Positions 27,731 to 37,072 of a stretch of DNA of 42,005 bases are shown here, in pieces. This DNA is from a candidate division FCPU426 bacterium (lineage in GTDB: Bacteria; Oederibacteriota; Muellerivitia; Muellerivitales; Muellerivitaceae): contig DAIDGV010000009.1 of NCBI GenBank assembly GCA_027452205.1, forward strand, positions 1-42,005, read 5' to 3'. Each line of letters starts with the position of its first letter. Position 1 is the first letter of the stretch. The notes beneath the pieces are model-generated. The model did not search any database. It was not told the origin of the DNA and was given only the letters and a program-made list of their open reading frames with translations. The position numbers and the translations under genes are program-made.

Positions 27731-29113
27731 CTATTTTGCAGCCGGGGACGCGATCGGAACAGGCGTTAGGATCTCGCTGTAATAGGTGTCTAGTTGCGAC
27801 AGGGCGGCGTAAGGCACCACAAAGACGTCCTTGCTCCTGTCCGATGCCAGATAGACATCGGTCTTTTTCTGGTTGCCGAAGCGGAAAGTGCGTTGTTCCC
27901 CTGTGTTCAACTGTACCTCGATGATATACGAGGGATCCTTCAGGCCAGTCGCGGCCTTTTTGGAAGCGTAGTCCTCAATATTGAGGGTCGATAACGCGTT
28001 ATCAATGAAGTTCCCTTCTTCTTGGGCCTTGGCGCGGCCCGGGCAGGTCCAAAGGCCTTTATCGTCCTTTTTATAAATATAGACCTTGCCACGGTGGGAA
28101 ACGGTGATGGACTTAGCCGCGTTCATGTCGAATTTCATGATGCTCTTGTCGCGGTAATCCCCCGGCTTGATGTCCAAGGTTTTGTCGAAATAGGAACTGA
28201 CCAAATAGACCGCCGGGTCATCGCCGGACTTGGCGAAGAATTGGCTTGTCTTGAGCTTTTCACGGCCTAAATAAATGGCATCGGGTTTCTTTTCATTGGA
28301 AGACCAGACCTCGATCGAGGCATGGGGGGCCGAAAGGCCATAGATGGCCGGGTTCGAGGGCCGGTCGTCCGGGTAATCCATGATGCGCAAGTTGCTGACC
28401 GCGTTCAGCAGGTCCTTCACTTTTTGATCGTCCGCTTTCACGTTCATCGGCCGGGTCATGTCCCAGGCGCCGCTCTTGGTTTTCTCGAAAACGATCGCTT
28501 TCCCATTGCGGACCACCCGCACCTTTTGGGCCAGCACTCCATCGGTCTTGAAGAAGGTCTTGTCCCGGTACTCGTTCACCGGTTTGGTCATGTTGTCGAT
28601 AACGAAAGCTTGGACCATATAAACGTCCTTGCCCGAGGGCGACTTGACGTAAATATTGGACCCCGTCACGTTCTTATCCCCCACCAGCAGAACGAAAGCG
28701 GTCTTCGCCTTGCTCGAGTAAGTAACGCGGGCCGTAGGGCTGTTCAAACCGAAGTCGGCCAAATTGGTCGGATTTTCGATGATCGTGTCCGCCGTCAAAT
28801 CGCCGACATTGGTCAGGATGTTCCGAACGGTGGCCTCATCGGACTTGAATTGGCGTGGAGCCGTAATGACCCAGGCGTCTTTGGCGTCCTTGTCGATAAC
28901 GATGGGCGTCTTCAGGGCGGTGACCGTGGTCGACAAGTGCTCGATCTTTATTTCTTTGATGTCATCGGCCACAAAGGACGGGAAAACCTTGACCTTTTTG
29001 TCCTTATCCTTATCGGCGTCGGTCTTCGCGGGTCCGCGCTCGAAAAAGAAGATATAACCGCCCAAAAGGGCGGCGATAGCCAGGTAATAAACGATAGCGG
29101 GGATCTTTTTCAT
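27731..29113 (-). CDS. DUF4340-domain protein of Gld-type ABC operon
   Basis: 460 residues. One N-terminal membrane helix (YYLAIAALLGGYIFFF) is followed by a periplasmic part with repeated DUF4340-type units: FVADDIKEIKIEHLSTTVTA, KVRVVRNGKAIVFEK and AAKSITVSHRGKVYIYKKDD each start a unit containing W-x-(M/I)-T/P and a 'vgxkn...vYxr' strand. It occurs as the last gene of ABC operons with GldG-like proteins; its job is unknown. Start ATG overlaps the upstream stop (ATGA). Confidence 0.85.
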   Translation of the reverse strand: MKKIPAIVYYLAIAALLGGYIFFFERGPAKTDADKDKDKKVKVFPSFVADDIKEIKIEHLSTTVTALKTPIVIDKDAKDAWVITAPRQFKSDEATVRNILTNVGDLTADTIIENPTNLADFGLNSPTARVTYSSKAKTAFVLLVGDKNVTGSNIYVKSPSGKDVYMVQAFVIDNMTKPVNEYRDKTFFKTDGVLAQKVRVVRNGKAIVFEKTKSGAWDMTRPMNVKADDQKVKDLLNAVSNLRIMDYPDDRPSNPAIYGLSAPHASIEVWSSNEKKPDAIYLGREKLKTSQFFAKSGDDPAVYLVSSYFDKTLDIKPGDYRDKSIMKFDMNAAKSITVSHRGKVYIYKKDDKGLWTCPGRAKAQEEGNFIDNALSTLNIEDYASKKAATGLKDPSYIIEVQLNTGEQRTFRFGNQKKTDVYLASDRSKDVFVVPYAALSQLDTYYSEILTPVPIASPAAK

Positions 29114-30747
29114 ATCGAGCGGCGGCGGAACCAGACCACGAAACCGGCGACCAAAGCGCCCAAAGGCATCAGGATGATCGTCACCACGACGATCAACATG
29201 GCGCTTACATTGCTCAAGGTCAGGGTCCGATTGTCCTCTTCTTTAGGATGGATGCTGACTTTGTTCTCTTGCTCGCCCAACCAGGCGAAGGTGTTCAAGG
29301 CCAAGTCCAAATTACCCAGGGTCGATGAGAACTGATTCGAGAAGAAGGTCGTATTGCCATAGACCACGACCCGCGCTCTTTTGTTCGAACCGTCGGTCAG
29401 CGGGTATTCGGAAGCGACCGCCACCGGGATCGGCCCCTTGATGTCCACACCCGGGTGGTAAACAGCCTGTTCTTTCAGGTTGTTGACGCCCCATCCTTTG
29501 TCGGTGGTTTGCATGATGACCGTGGAAGTTGCCCCCTTAAGACCCGGATCGACTTTTTCGATCTCTCGGTTGAATACCATCAAGGCCGGCAAATGATTGT
29601 CCGCCAGTTTCTGCACGACCGGGTGACCCATGTATTGGGGCAAGATGGCGCTGGGATTCGGCGGCAAATAGCTGGTCGTGTCGATGGCCAAGTCGTTGTC
29701 GATCTTGATGCCGAAATCCTTCAAAAGCCCTGTCAACCCGGTCCCCGTGATGGTCCGGTGGGAAATAGGATCGATCAGGTCCATGCATAACATGAACTTT
29801 CCACCGGCCATCAGATAGCCGTTCAACAGTTTCACTTCGGAAGGCTGGAAGGAGCGGACCGGTCCAAGGGCCACGATAGCGGCCGCGTCGGTCGGAAGCT
29901 TATTGTCTTTGAGCAGGTTGAGGGTCTTGACCGTGTAATTCTCTTTTTCCAGCATATCCTTGAAGGTGGTGTAACCGTCCTCTTGGGGATTCGTCAGTTG
30001 CTTCTCGCCATGGCCCTCGGTGAAATAAAAGACCAAGTGGGTCGTATCGCTCATGGACAGCAAAGCGGATGTAAAAGCGGCCTCGCCCTGGAACTTCGGG
30101 ATCGGTTGACGGCCCTGGAAGCTATAGGTGATGTAATCCCGTTGCAGCACATCCTTGCGGTTGTCGCCGCTTTCGAAGACGACCGTGTTGTATTCGTGGA
30201 TGCCGTAACGCTTGGCTTCCCCCGGGTTGCGGTCCACATCGACCACTTTGAAACGGAACTTGGTGCTTTTTTTGCCGTATTCCTCCAAAAGCTGCTGCGC
30301 CCGTTGGATCTGCGGCTGCATCTGGCCCGCGTGGGAAGGCGAGGTGAAAAGCGTCACAGTCACATCCTGTTGCAGGTTCTTAAGACCATCTATGGTTTGG
30401 TCCGAGAGGGTATAGAACTTATTCGAGGTAAGGTCCAACCGTTCCGGATGACGGGCGATTATGTAATTAAGCCCTCCCACGATCCCCAGCATGGCGACGG
30501 CCACCAGGGTCAAATTGGCCCGGGTAATGGTCGTGCGCTTCTTGCCCGCTTCCTTGATGTCGGACAGGTTGGCGACCAGGAAAACAGCCAAGGCGATCAA
30601 ACCCAGGCCCAACAAGATCCAGGTCCACCAGTAGGTGGTATTGAAGACCATCGTGGTCAGGCCGCTGGCCAGGATCAACACCAACCCAGCCGACAGGATA
30701 GCGATGTTATGACCGCGCGCTTGTAACAGCAAAGAGGAACTTTTCAT
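29110..30747 (-). CDS. GldG-like ABC transporter auxiliary protein
   Basis: 545 residues. Three hydrophobic segments near the N-terminus (about 14-95) precede a long ABC_transp_aux-type periplasmic domain: LTSNKFYTLSDQTIDGLKNL, VTVTLFTSP, VVDVDRNPGEAKRYGI and YFTEGHGEKQL. A C-terminal helix (about 515-540) ends in basic residues. In Bacteroidota the equivalent gliding protein GldG works with GldA and GldF; in other phyla these operons are widespread without gliding. AGGAG lies five bases before the ATG. Next gene overlaps by 4 bp. Confidence 0.85.
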   Translation of the reverse strand: MKSSSLLLQARGHNIAILSAGLVLILASGLTTMVFNTTYWWTWILLGLGLIALAVFLVANLSDIKEAGKKRTTITRANLTLVAVAMLGIVGGLNYIIARHPERLDLTSNKFYTLSDQTIDGLKNLQQDVTVTLFTSPSHAGQMQPQIQRAQQLLEEYGKKSTKFRFKVVDVDRNPGEAKRYGIHEYNTVVFESGDNRKDVLQRDYITYSFQGRQPIPKFQGEAAFTSALLSMSDTTHLVFYFTEGHGEKQLTNPQEDGYTTFKDMLEKENYTVKTLNLLKDNKLPTDAAAIVALGPVRSFQPSEVKLLNGYLMAGGKFMLCMDLIDPISHRTITGTGLTGLLKDFGIKIDNDLAIDTTSYLPPNPSAILPQYMGHPVVQKLADNHLPALMVFNREIEKVDPGLKGATSTVIMQTTDKGWGVNNLKEQAVYHPGVDIKGPIPVAVASEYPLTDGSNKRARVVVYGNTTFFSNQFSSTLGNLDLALNTFAWLGEQENKVSIHPKEEDNRTLTLSNVSAMLIVVVTIILMPLGALVAGFVVWFRRRSI

Positions 30748-30748
30748 A

Positions 30749-31462
30749 TTAACTCCTCTTACTTTCCAGGACTTTCACCGAGAAAAAGAGTCCCATGAAG
30801 ATCAGGCTTAAAAGATAGAAAACATGGCTCAAGTCGATGACCCCTTTATAGAAGTCATCCGTATGGGAAAGGATCGAGACATATTTGAGGAAATCGCCCA
30901 AATTACCCCCGGCGCTTTCCCCCGCCACCCCGATGACCCAGAGGATCAAGAGGACACCGAAAGAGATGATGGCCGCCACGATCTGGTTCTCACTGATGGT
31001 GGAGGCGAATAATCCGATGGCGAAGAAAGCCATGACCGCCAGGAAATAACCTAAGTAATTTGACAAAAGTGGCAAAAGATCCGGATTGCCGAGGGAAAGA
31101 ATGAACACTAGATAGACCAAAGTTCCCGCGGACATCACCAAAAAGAAGCTGCAAGCGCCCAAGTACTTACCCACTACGATCTCCCAAAGGGTCAGGGGTG
31201 AGGTTTTGAGCAATTCAGCGGTGCCGTTCTTTTCTTCTTCGGACCAAAGCCGCATGGTGATGAGCGGCGAAGTGAACAGGAAAATGAAGGTCAGGTTCTG
31301 GAAAATATAGGACATGGTCGCCGCCCGGGTACGGGAAACGATGAGCCAGAAGAAATAACCGCCGATGAGGTAATAAGCGAAAAGAAGGATGTAGCCCAAA
31401 GGCGAGGCGAAATAGGCGGAAAATTCCCGGCGCACGATGGCAAAGAGCTTGCGGGCGTTCAT
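30749..31462 (-). CDS. ABC-2 type permease (GldF-like)
   Basis: 237 residues from the ATG at 31462; the frame is open further up, but that shadows the ATPase gene. Six hydrophobic helices; the start RKLFAIVRREFSAYFASPLG and PLITMRLWSEEEKNGTAELL are typical of the ABC-2 permease family. Makes the membrane channel of the complex with the ATPase upstream (ATGA overlap) and the two auxiliary proteins downstream (1-bp gap to the next gene). Confidence 0.9.
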   Translation of the reverse strand: MNARKLFAIVRREFSAYFASPLGYILLFAYYLIGGYFFWLIVSRTRAATMSYIFQNLTFIFLFTSPLITMRLWSEEEKNGTAELLKTSPLTLWEIVVGKYLGACSFFLVMSAGTLVYLVFILSLGNPDLLPLLSNYLGYFLAVMAFFAIGLFASTISENQIVAAIISFGVLLILWVIGVAGESAGGNLGDFLKYVSILSHTDDFYKGVIDLSHVFYLLSLIFMGLFFSVKVLESKRS

Positions 31463-32403
31463 AGGGCGGTGTCCTTTGTGGTTAATTTCAAGAAGACATC
31501 TTCCAAGCTGACGCCGACGGGACTGAGTTGATACAGCACCCACTTGTTCTTGACCACACAATTAAAGAGCTCTTCGCGGGTCTCCAGGGAACCATCCGTC
31601 GAGACCTCGAAACGGGAAACACCCCGGCTTTCGCGGCCCAAGGGCTTGACCGCCGCCACCCCATCGATCTTCTCCAGGGCTTTGCCGATCTCGTCGGCGG
31701 AGCCTTTGATTTCCAGGTCCAGTATCTTCCCGCCGGCCAACCGTTGGGAAAGGTTCTCCACCGAATCCGCCGCGACAATCTTGCCTTGATCGACGATGAT
31801 CACATCATCGCAGGTCGAGGAGACTTCAGGCAGGATATGGGTGGAAAGGATGATCGTCCGTTGGCCGCTGAGGGACTTGATGAGTTTGCGGATCTCCAGG
31901 ATCTGCTTCGGGTCCAGCCCGCGGGTCGGTTCGTCCAGGATCAGCACATCCGGGTCATGGATCAGGGCCTGGGCTAAGCCCACCCTTTGACGGAACCCCA
32001 AGGACAAGTGACCGATCAAACGCAGGCTCATTTTGCCCAGGTCCAGCATTTCCAGCACTTCACCCACGCGATTCGCTTTTTTGGATTCCGGGACCTCTTT
32101 AATGTCCGCCACAAATCGCAGGTAAGAAATGACGCTCATTTCGTTATAGATAGGGGGGACTTCAGGCAAATAGCCGATATGTTTACGGACTTCTTGGGGG
32201 GCTGTCACTACATCAAAACCAGCGACCGTAGCCTTGCCACTGGTCGGGGCCAAGGAAGTGGTCAGGATGCGCATGGTCGTCGTCTTGCCGGCGCCATTGG
32301 GGCCCAAGAGCCCCAGGATGGTCCCCTTGGGGACCGAGAATGAGATCTTGTCGATCGCGGCGAGATTGCCGTAAGTCTTGGTTAAGTCTTTGACTTCGAT
32401 CAC
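31459..32403 (-). CDS. ABC transporter ATPase (GldA-like)
   Basis: 314 residues. Walker A GPNGAGKTTT (about 34-43), Q-loop GYLPEVPPIYNEMSV, signature LSLGFRQRVGLAQAL, Walker B VLILDEPTRGLD and the switch His in STHILPEVSSTCDDVII. The C-terminal ~80 residues form a small regulatory domain. First gene of the four-gene operon (ATPase, permease, GldG-like, DUF4340). Upstream 32404-32557 is AT-rich and may contain its promoter. Confidence 0.93.
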   Translation of the reverse strand: MIEVKDLTKTYGNLAAIDKISFSVPKGTILGLLGPNGAGKTTTMRILTTSLAPTSGKATVAGFDVVTAPQEVRKHIGYLPEVPPIYNEMSVISYLRFVADIKEVPESKKANRVGEVLEMLDLGKMSLRLIGHLSLGFRQRVGLAQALIHDPDVLILDEPTRGLDPKQILEIRKLIKSLSGQRTIILSTHILPEVSSTCDDVIIVDQGKIVAADSVENLSQRLAGGKILDLEIKGSADEIGKALEKIDGVAAVKPLGRESRGVSRFEVSTDGSLETREELFNCVVKNKWVLYQLSPVGVSLEDVFLKLTTKDTAL

Positions 32404-32557
32404 GGAGAAATCCTTTATGGTTTATCTTGAAACACACTAAAGGCGGAAAAATATATATAAAAACAGACTGAAATTTTCAAGCTTTTCGACAGCATTAAGA
32501 CGCCAAACTATACCACAATTGCCCGCTAAATCTGGGGATAAACCCCTTACCCCCGGG

Positions 32558-33619
32558 CTATAAAAGGCTTGTTTGTGAATTCCGGGGTTGTTGTAACCCG
32601 AGATGCTGAAAAGCCAAGGCCGTGGCCTTACGGCCGCTGGCCGTACGCTGTAAAAAGCCGATCTGGACCAGATAAGGTTCATAGACATCCTCGACCGTGT
32701 CCGATTCCTCTCCCACCGAAATGGCCAGGGTCTCCAACCCCACCGGGCCGCCCGCGAATTTTTCGACGATACAGGAAAGAATCCGGCGATCCATGGAGTC
32801 CAGCCCTAATTCATCCACATAAAGAAGCTTCAAGGCCGAGTCGGCCACCTCCCGATCAATGACGCCTTTGCGTTTGACCTCGGCGAAATCCCGGACTCGT
32901 TTCAAAAGCCGGTTAGCCAAACGAGGAGTGCCTCGGGACCGACGGGCGATCTCCAAGGCTCCATCATCCATGATCCCAATCTTCAGGACTTGAGCCGAAC
33001 GTTTGACGATCCGGGTCAATTCTTCCGGACTATAGAACTCAAGGCGATAGGAAAGCCCGAAGCGGTCCCGTAAGGGAGCGCTGACCTTCCCCGCCCGGGT
33101 CGTGGCTCCCACCAAAGTAAAAGGCGGCAGGTTCAACCGGATGGCCCGGGCCGTGGGACCTTTGCCGATCATGATGTCCAACTCAAAATCTTCCATGGCC
33201 GGATAGAGGATCTCCTCCACCACTCGGGGCAAACGGTGGATCTCATCGATGAAGAGAACATCGTAAGGCTGCAAGTTGGTCAAAAGGGCCGCCAAATCCC
33301 CCGCCCTCTCGATGACAGGTCCCGAGGTGGTCTTGATGTTGACGCCCATTTCTTTGGCCATAATGACCGCCAAGGTGGTCTTACCCAGACCCGGTGGACC
33401 GGCAAAAAGCACATGTTCGAGGGCTTCTTTTCGTTGTTGGGCGGCTTGAAGGGTGATGAGAAGCGAGTCTTTGAGGGCACTTTGACCGACATACTCGGCT
33501 AAATGCTGGGGACGGAGGGTTTGTTCCTCATCCCCCCCCGCTTTTTGGGGATCGACCACCCGGCTTTCGTCCAAAGTCGGTTCGATCTGGGAATTTTTCT
33601 GCTTTTCAGAGCGGGGCAT
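32558..33619 (-). CDS. ruvB: Holliday junction branch-migration ATPase
   Basis: 353 residues. With RuvA it drives branch migration. Walker A GPPGLGKT (74-81), Walker B LFIDEIH with DE at 124-125, sensor-I/arginine-finger region [20 protein letters not shown], then lid and C-terminal winged helix ([36 protein letters not shown]). The N-terminal ~30 residues are a variable extension. No ruvA or ruvC nearby. 43 bp from the upstream helicase gene, same strand. Confidence 0.97.
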   Translation of the reverse strand: MPRSEKQKNSQIEPTLDESRVVDPQKAGGDEEQTLRPQHLAEYVGQSALKDSLLITLQAAQQRKEALEHVLFAGPPGLGKTTLAVIMAKEMGVNIKTTSGPVIERAGDLAALLTNLQPYDVLFIDEIHRLPRVVEEILYPAMEDFELDIMIGKGPTARAIRLNLPPFTLVGATTRAGKVSAPLRDRFGLSYRLEFYSPEELTRIVKRSAQVLKIGIMDDGALEIARRSRGTPRLANRLLKRVRDFAEVKRKGVIDREVADSALKLLYVDELGLDSMDRRILSCIVEKFAGGPVGLETLAISVGEESDTVEDVYEPYLVQIGFLQRTASGRKATALAFQHLGLQQPRNSQTSLL

Positions 33620-33662
33620 GAAGGCATTCTACAAGTAAACCAAGGCTTGTCCAACCTTTGGC

Positions 33663-35705
33663 TTATCGGCGTTTAACTGTTGCGCTCTTTTCGGGTGTTC
33701 CTGGCTTGGACAAAAAGACCGTTTCGCATTCAGGTAACGCCTTCAAAAAGACACGGCCCCAACGTTCCGTCGTTACCCGGGGATCCAATAAAGTCACCGT
33801 ACCCACGTCGGTCGCGCTGCGGATCAAACGGCCAAAGCCCTGTTTCAACCGCAACACCGCCTCAGGCAGACTTTCTACTGAGAACGGCTCCAAACCTTGT
33901 TCTTTCAACCGGGCATGACGGGCTTCGACCAAAGGTCCCTCAGGCACTTGAAAGGGCAGTTTGGTAATGATCAGGTTCGAAAGGGCCTCGCCGGGCACAT
34001 CCACTCCTTCCCAAAAACTATTGACCCCAAACAGCACCGAGTCCACATCCTCGCGGAAAACCTTGAGCAATTTCGACCGGTCCCAGCCATCTTCCCCTTG
34101 GACCAAGGAAGTGATCCGCATCTCATCCAAAGTGGGCCGGACCGCCTCGGCCACCTGGCGCATCATTTTATTACTGGTGAAAAGCACGAAGGCCTTGCCA
34201 TGCGAATGTTTCAATGAGGCTTTCGTATATTCGATCACTTCGCGGATGTATTTTTCTTCTTCCCGCCGCGGATGGGGCATGGACCGGGGCAAAAAGAGCG
34301 TGACCTGCTTTTTGTAATTAAAGGGCGAGCCCACCGCCAAGGTCCGGACCCTTTGGGCCTCGTCCGGGTCGTCCAACCCCAAGGCATGTTTGAAATAAGA
34401 GAAATCATCGCCAATGGACAGGGTCGCGCTGGTAAAGACGACCGATTTGACCGAAGAGAGCAGGTGTTCCCGAAGCAAACTGGAAGCATCCAAAGGAATG
34501 GCCTTGATATTGGCCGCCCGCACTTCCCCTTTTCGTAAAGCGTTCGCGTCCGGTTCCACTACATAACAGGATTCATCGCCCCAAGCCCGGTCGAGGATGA
34601 ACGAAAGTTTCTTGACCAGCGCCCGGCATTCTTCCCGTGTGCCGTGGGTCTCTAATTGCAGTTCTTCGGAACTGGCCGACCTGCCCGCCAATTCCAACAA
34701 GGATTCGATCCGCCGCAAGGGATCGGACAACTTTTCGACTCCCGGTGTTTGTTCGGGCAAGGGATAGGGTTTGTTGACCGGCGAACCCTTCATCGCGGTT
34801 AGGCCGATCTCGGTAAAGAACTCATCGGCCGCCTTTTTAAAATCCATGACCGCGTCACCGGCTCCCGACACCGGCATCAAGGCGAACAAGCCTTTATGGC
34901 CTTCAGTGTTCTTATCGTCAAAAAGCAGCCGCTTGACCAAACCCATACATTCGGCGTGCGTCACCGAAGTGCCCAAATGTTCCGTGGCCAGCGCCGGCAA
35001 ATGATGGGCCTCATCCACGATCAAGACCTGATAAGGCGGCAAGACCCCTTGTTCCTCTTCCATCTTCAGCGCCAGATCCGCCAACAAGAGCGCGTGATTG
35101 ACCAATATCAGGTGCGCCCCTCCCGCCCGGCGGCGGGTACTATGGAAAAAACAAGTGTCATAGGTCGGGCACTTGGAACCCAGACAATGGTAAGGGTCGC
35201 TCTTGACCTCGGCCCAAACTTCCGAACGAATTGGAAAAGGTAAAGCGGACAAGGTCCCTTCCATGGAAGACATGGACCATTCTTGGACCTTCACGAGGTC
35301 CGCGTCCCCCCCTTCGATCTCCAATTGTTGGTTGTTCTCTAAGGCCAGTTTGAGGCGACGGCGGGAAAGGTAATTACCCCGCCCTTTCATCAAGATGGCA
35401 GAAGCCGTTCCATAACCTTCTTCATTGACCGCTTTGAGCACCAAAGGCAGGTCTTTTTGGAAAAGCTGTTCTTGAAGCGTCAAGGTATGGGTCGAGACCA
35501 CCACCGGGCCGCCCTCTTTCAGGGCATGTTCGATGGCGGGCAGAAGATAGGCGAAACTTTTGCCCACACCGGTGCCGGCTTCGACCATTAAAAAGCCGCC
35601 CTTCTCAAGGTTCTCCTCGATAGCGGCGGCCATTTGGTTCTGTTGGGGGCGATTTTCCAACCGGCTGTCCCTGACGACCGGTTGGAGTTTTTGGGCTATA
35701 TTCAA
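33663..35705 (-). CDS. dinG: DinG/XPD-like DNA helicase
   Basis: 680 residues. Superfamily-2 helicase: Q-motif region RLENRPQQNQM, Walker A EAGTGVGKS (42-50), THTLTLQEQ motif Ia, DEAH at 231-234, then GVNSFWEGVDVPG and QGFGRLIRS (motifs V-VI). In the Fe-S domain three cysteines are present (C174, C179, C185), but the usual first one is Ser114 (GRGNYLSRRR), so the cluster may be absent or differently ligated. The start is TTG at 35705, before the Q motif; there is no convincing Shine-Dalgarno. Unwinds forked or R-loop DNA in known DinG/YoaA proteins. Confidence 0.88.
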   Translation of the reverse strand: MNIAQKLQPVVRDSRLENRPQQNQMAAAIEENLEKGGFLMVEAGTGVGKSFAYLLPAIEHALKEGGPVVVSTHTLTLQEQLFQKDLPLVLKAVNEEGYGTASAILMKGRGNYLSRRRLKLALENNQQLEIEGGDADLVKVQEWSMSSMEGTLSALPFPIRSEVWAEVKSDPYHCLGSKCPTYDTCFFHSTRRRAGGAHLILVNHALLLADLALKMEEEQGVLPPYQVLIVDEAHHLPALATEHLGTSVTHAECMGLVKRLLFDDKNTEGHKGLFALMPVSGAGDAVMDFKKAADEFFTEIGLTAMKGSPVNKPYPLPEQTPGVEKLSDPLRRIESLLELAGRSASSEELQLETHGTREECRALVKKLSFILDRAWGDESCYVVEPDANALRKGEVRAANIKAIPLDASSLLREHLLSSVKSVVFTSATLSIGDDFSYFKHALGLDDPDEAQRVRTLAVGSPFNYKKQVTLFLPRSMPHPRREEEKYIREVIEYTKASLKHSHGKAFVLFTSNKMMRQVAEAVRPTLDEMRITSLVQGEDGWDRSKLLKVFREDVDSVLFGVNSFWEGVDVPGEALSNLIITKLPFQVPEGPLVEARHARLKEQGLEPFSVESLPEAVLRLKQGFGRLIRSATDVGTVTLLDPRVTTERWGRVFLKALPECETVFLSKPGTPEKSATVKRR

Positions 35706-35726
35706 AGTGTTTACGACCCGATTTTT

Positions 35727-36521
35727 CTAGAAATTACGGCGCCTCATGCGGCGCCGGAAATTCTCGCGACGTTTTATTTGGTTGGGCGACCGGCCATGGC
35801 GGCGCACCCAGGCGGCACGACGGCCCGCGCGGATGGCACGGATACGTTGCATCCGTTTGTTAAGGACCGTGGCCCGGAAGGCTCTCCAACGTTTGAAGCG
35901 ATCGATCTCTTCAGGGCGCAAACGGCGCATCCCACGGAAATGGCCCATGTGGAACGAGGAAGCATTACCGGCGGAAACCAAGTGGGTCTCATTGCCGACA
36001 GATGTGGCCACTTGACCCTCGTGGGTCGCCGTCTCGACATCCCCGTTGTTGTTCGAGACCTCAAAAGCCGTGCCTCGGACACCGCAAACAACACCGCCCG
36101 CTTCCACCTCGAAACTGGAATGACTTTCCATCAAGTTCTTTTTAACATCGGACAAGATGGTCCCCGCGAGGACGACCAAACGGCTGAAGAACCCGTTATC
36201 CTGGTTCGGTTCGATCTGACCCACTTTCAGGTCGCTATTGGCGCTCAGGTGGACCTGAGTATCGGACTGGAGGGTCAAGGTGGCTTCGCTATTGTCCCCT
36301 ACCCGGATCTCGTCACCCGTTTCCAGCACTTGGCCTTCTTGGGCCGGATCCCAGGTCTTCGAGTTTTCTTCCATAACTTGAACATTCGCGCCCTGAATAT
36401 CCTCGACGATATATTCCACGGGATCGCTCGTAGGGCTCGGTGTTTGGGCGAAAGCGGACAAATAAGAAGAAAGGGCGACGAAAAGAGCGAAGACAAAATA
36501 AAGAACCGATGTCTTTTTCAT
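35727..36521 (-). CDS. FecR-domain protein with Arg-rich tail
   Basis: 264 residues from the ATG at 36521 (GGGAGAG just upstream; the frame extends 25 codons further without support). Signal peptide MKKTSVLYFVFALFVALSSY, cleaved near AFAQ. A FecR-type beta domain (about 40-185) shows TGDEIRVGDNSEATLTLQSD, VEAGGVVCGVRGTAFEV and a GQVATSVG strand. The last ~70 residues are very basic (RRMRRRNF end, many RR/KR). Secreted FecR-fold proteins of this type are scaffold-like and not tied to iron. What the tail binds (nucleic acid, LPS phosphate, peptidoglycan) is unknown. Confidence 0.8.
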   Translation of the reverse strand: MKKTSVLYFVFALFVALSSYLSAFAQTPSPTSDPVEYIVEDIQGANVQVMEENSKTWDPAQEGQVLETGDEIRVGDNSEATLTLQSDTQVHLSANSDLKVGQIEPNQDNGFFSRLVVLAGTILSDVKKNLMESHSSFEVEAGGVVCGVRGTAFEVSNNNGDVETATHEGQVATSVGNETHLVSAGNASSFHMGHFRGMRRLRPEEIDRFKRWRAFRATVLNKRMQRIRAIRAGRRAAWVRRHGRSPNQIKRRENFRRRMRRRNF

Positions 36522-36652
36522 GAACTCTCCCTTGAGGAATTTCTTGATGATAGGACGGTCCCCGACAACAGAAAGTTGCGCGACCAAGCAGAACAAACAT
36601 AAGGTTTTCGAAGTGAAAAAGCATCCTAAAAAGTCTTCGTTTTCACCTTTGC

Positions 36653-37072
36653 TTACTTGGGGTAGGGGTGATTCTTGAGCGTCGCGCCGGACCGGTAAAG
36701 TTGTTCTAAAAGAAGCAACCGGGCGATCTCGTGGGAAAAGGTCATGGGCGAGACACTGATGCTTTTCAGGCCCATTTCCCGCACTTCAGCCGGCGGTCCC
36801 TCCGCTCCCCAACCCAAGAAGTAAATATCACGGGAAGACCGCGTGACCCATTGGATGAAAGCGGTTGAATCCATTCGTTCTCCATGAGCGTCCAGGGATA
36901 TCACTTGGCCTTTATCTTTTTTCGAATCGATGAACTTCAGGATGTCCTTGGTCTTTTCCGGAAGGGTCACCACCGTGACAGGCCACCACCGTTCTAATTG
37001 CCGGAGATATTCCTCGGCCATCTGGGCCAGGCGTTTGTCTTTAAAGGACCCGACGAAAGCGCAATAGATCAC
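36653..37072 (-). CDS. rlmH: 23S rRNA (pseudouridine1915-N3)-methyltransferase
   Basis: 139 residues from GTG at 37072, which overlaps the upstream stop as GTGA. A longer start lies inside that gene and lacks support. The SPOUT fold is seen in YFLGWGAEGPPAEV (SAM-binding loop), LKSISVSPMTFSHEIARLLL and the C-terminus LKNHPYPK. Most RlmH proteins end HPYHK/R, so Pro replaces the usual His. SAM loop 'GWGAEG' also varies from the usual GGxxG. Acts on the large-subunit A-site helix 69. Confidence 0.88.
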   Translation of the reverse strand: MIYCAFVGSFKDKRLAQMAEEYLRQLERWWPVTVVTLPEKTKDILKFIDSKKDKGQVISLDAHGERMDSTAFIQWVTRSSRDIYFLGWGAEGPPAEVREMGLKSISVSPMTFSHEIARLLLLEQLYRSGATLKNHPYPK

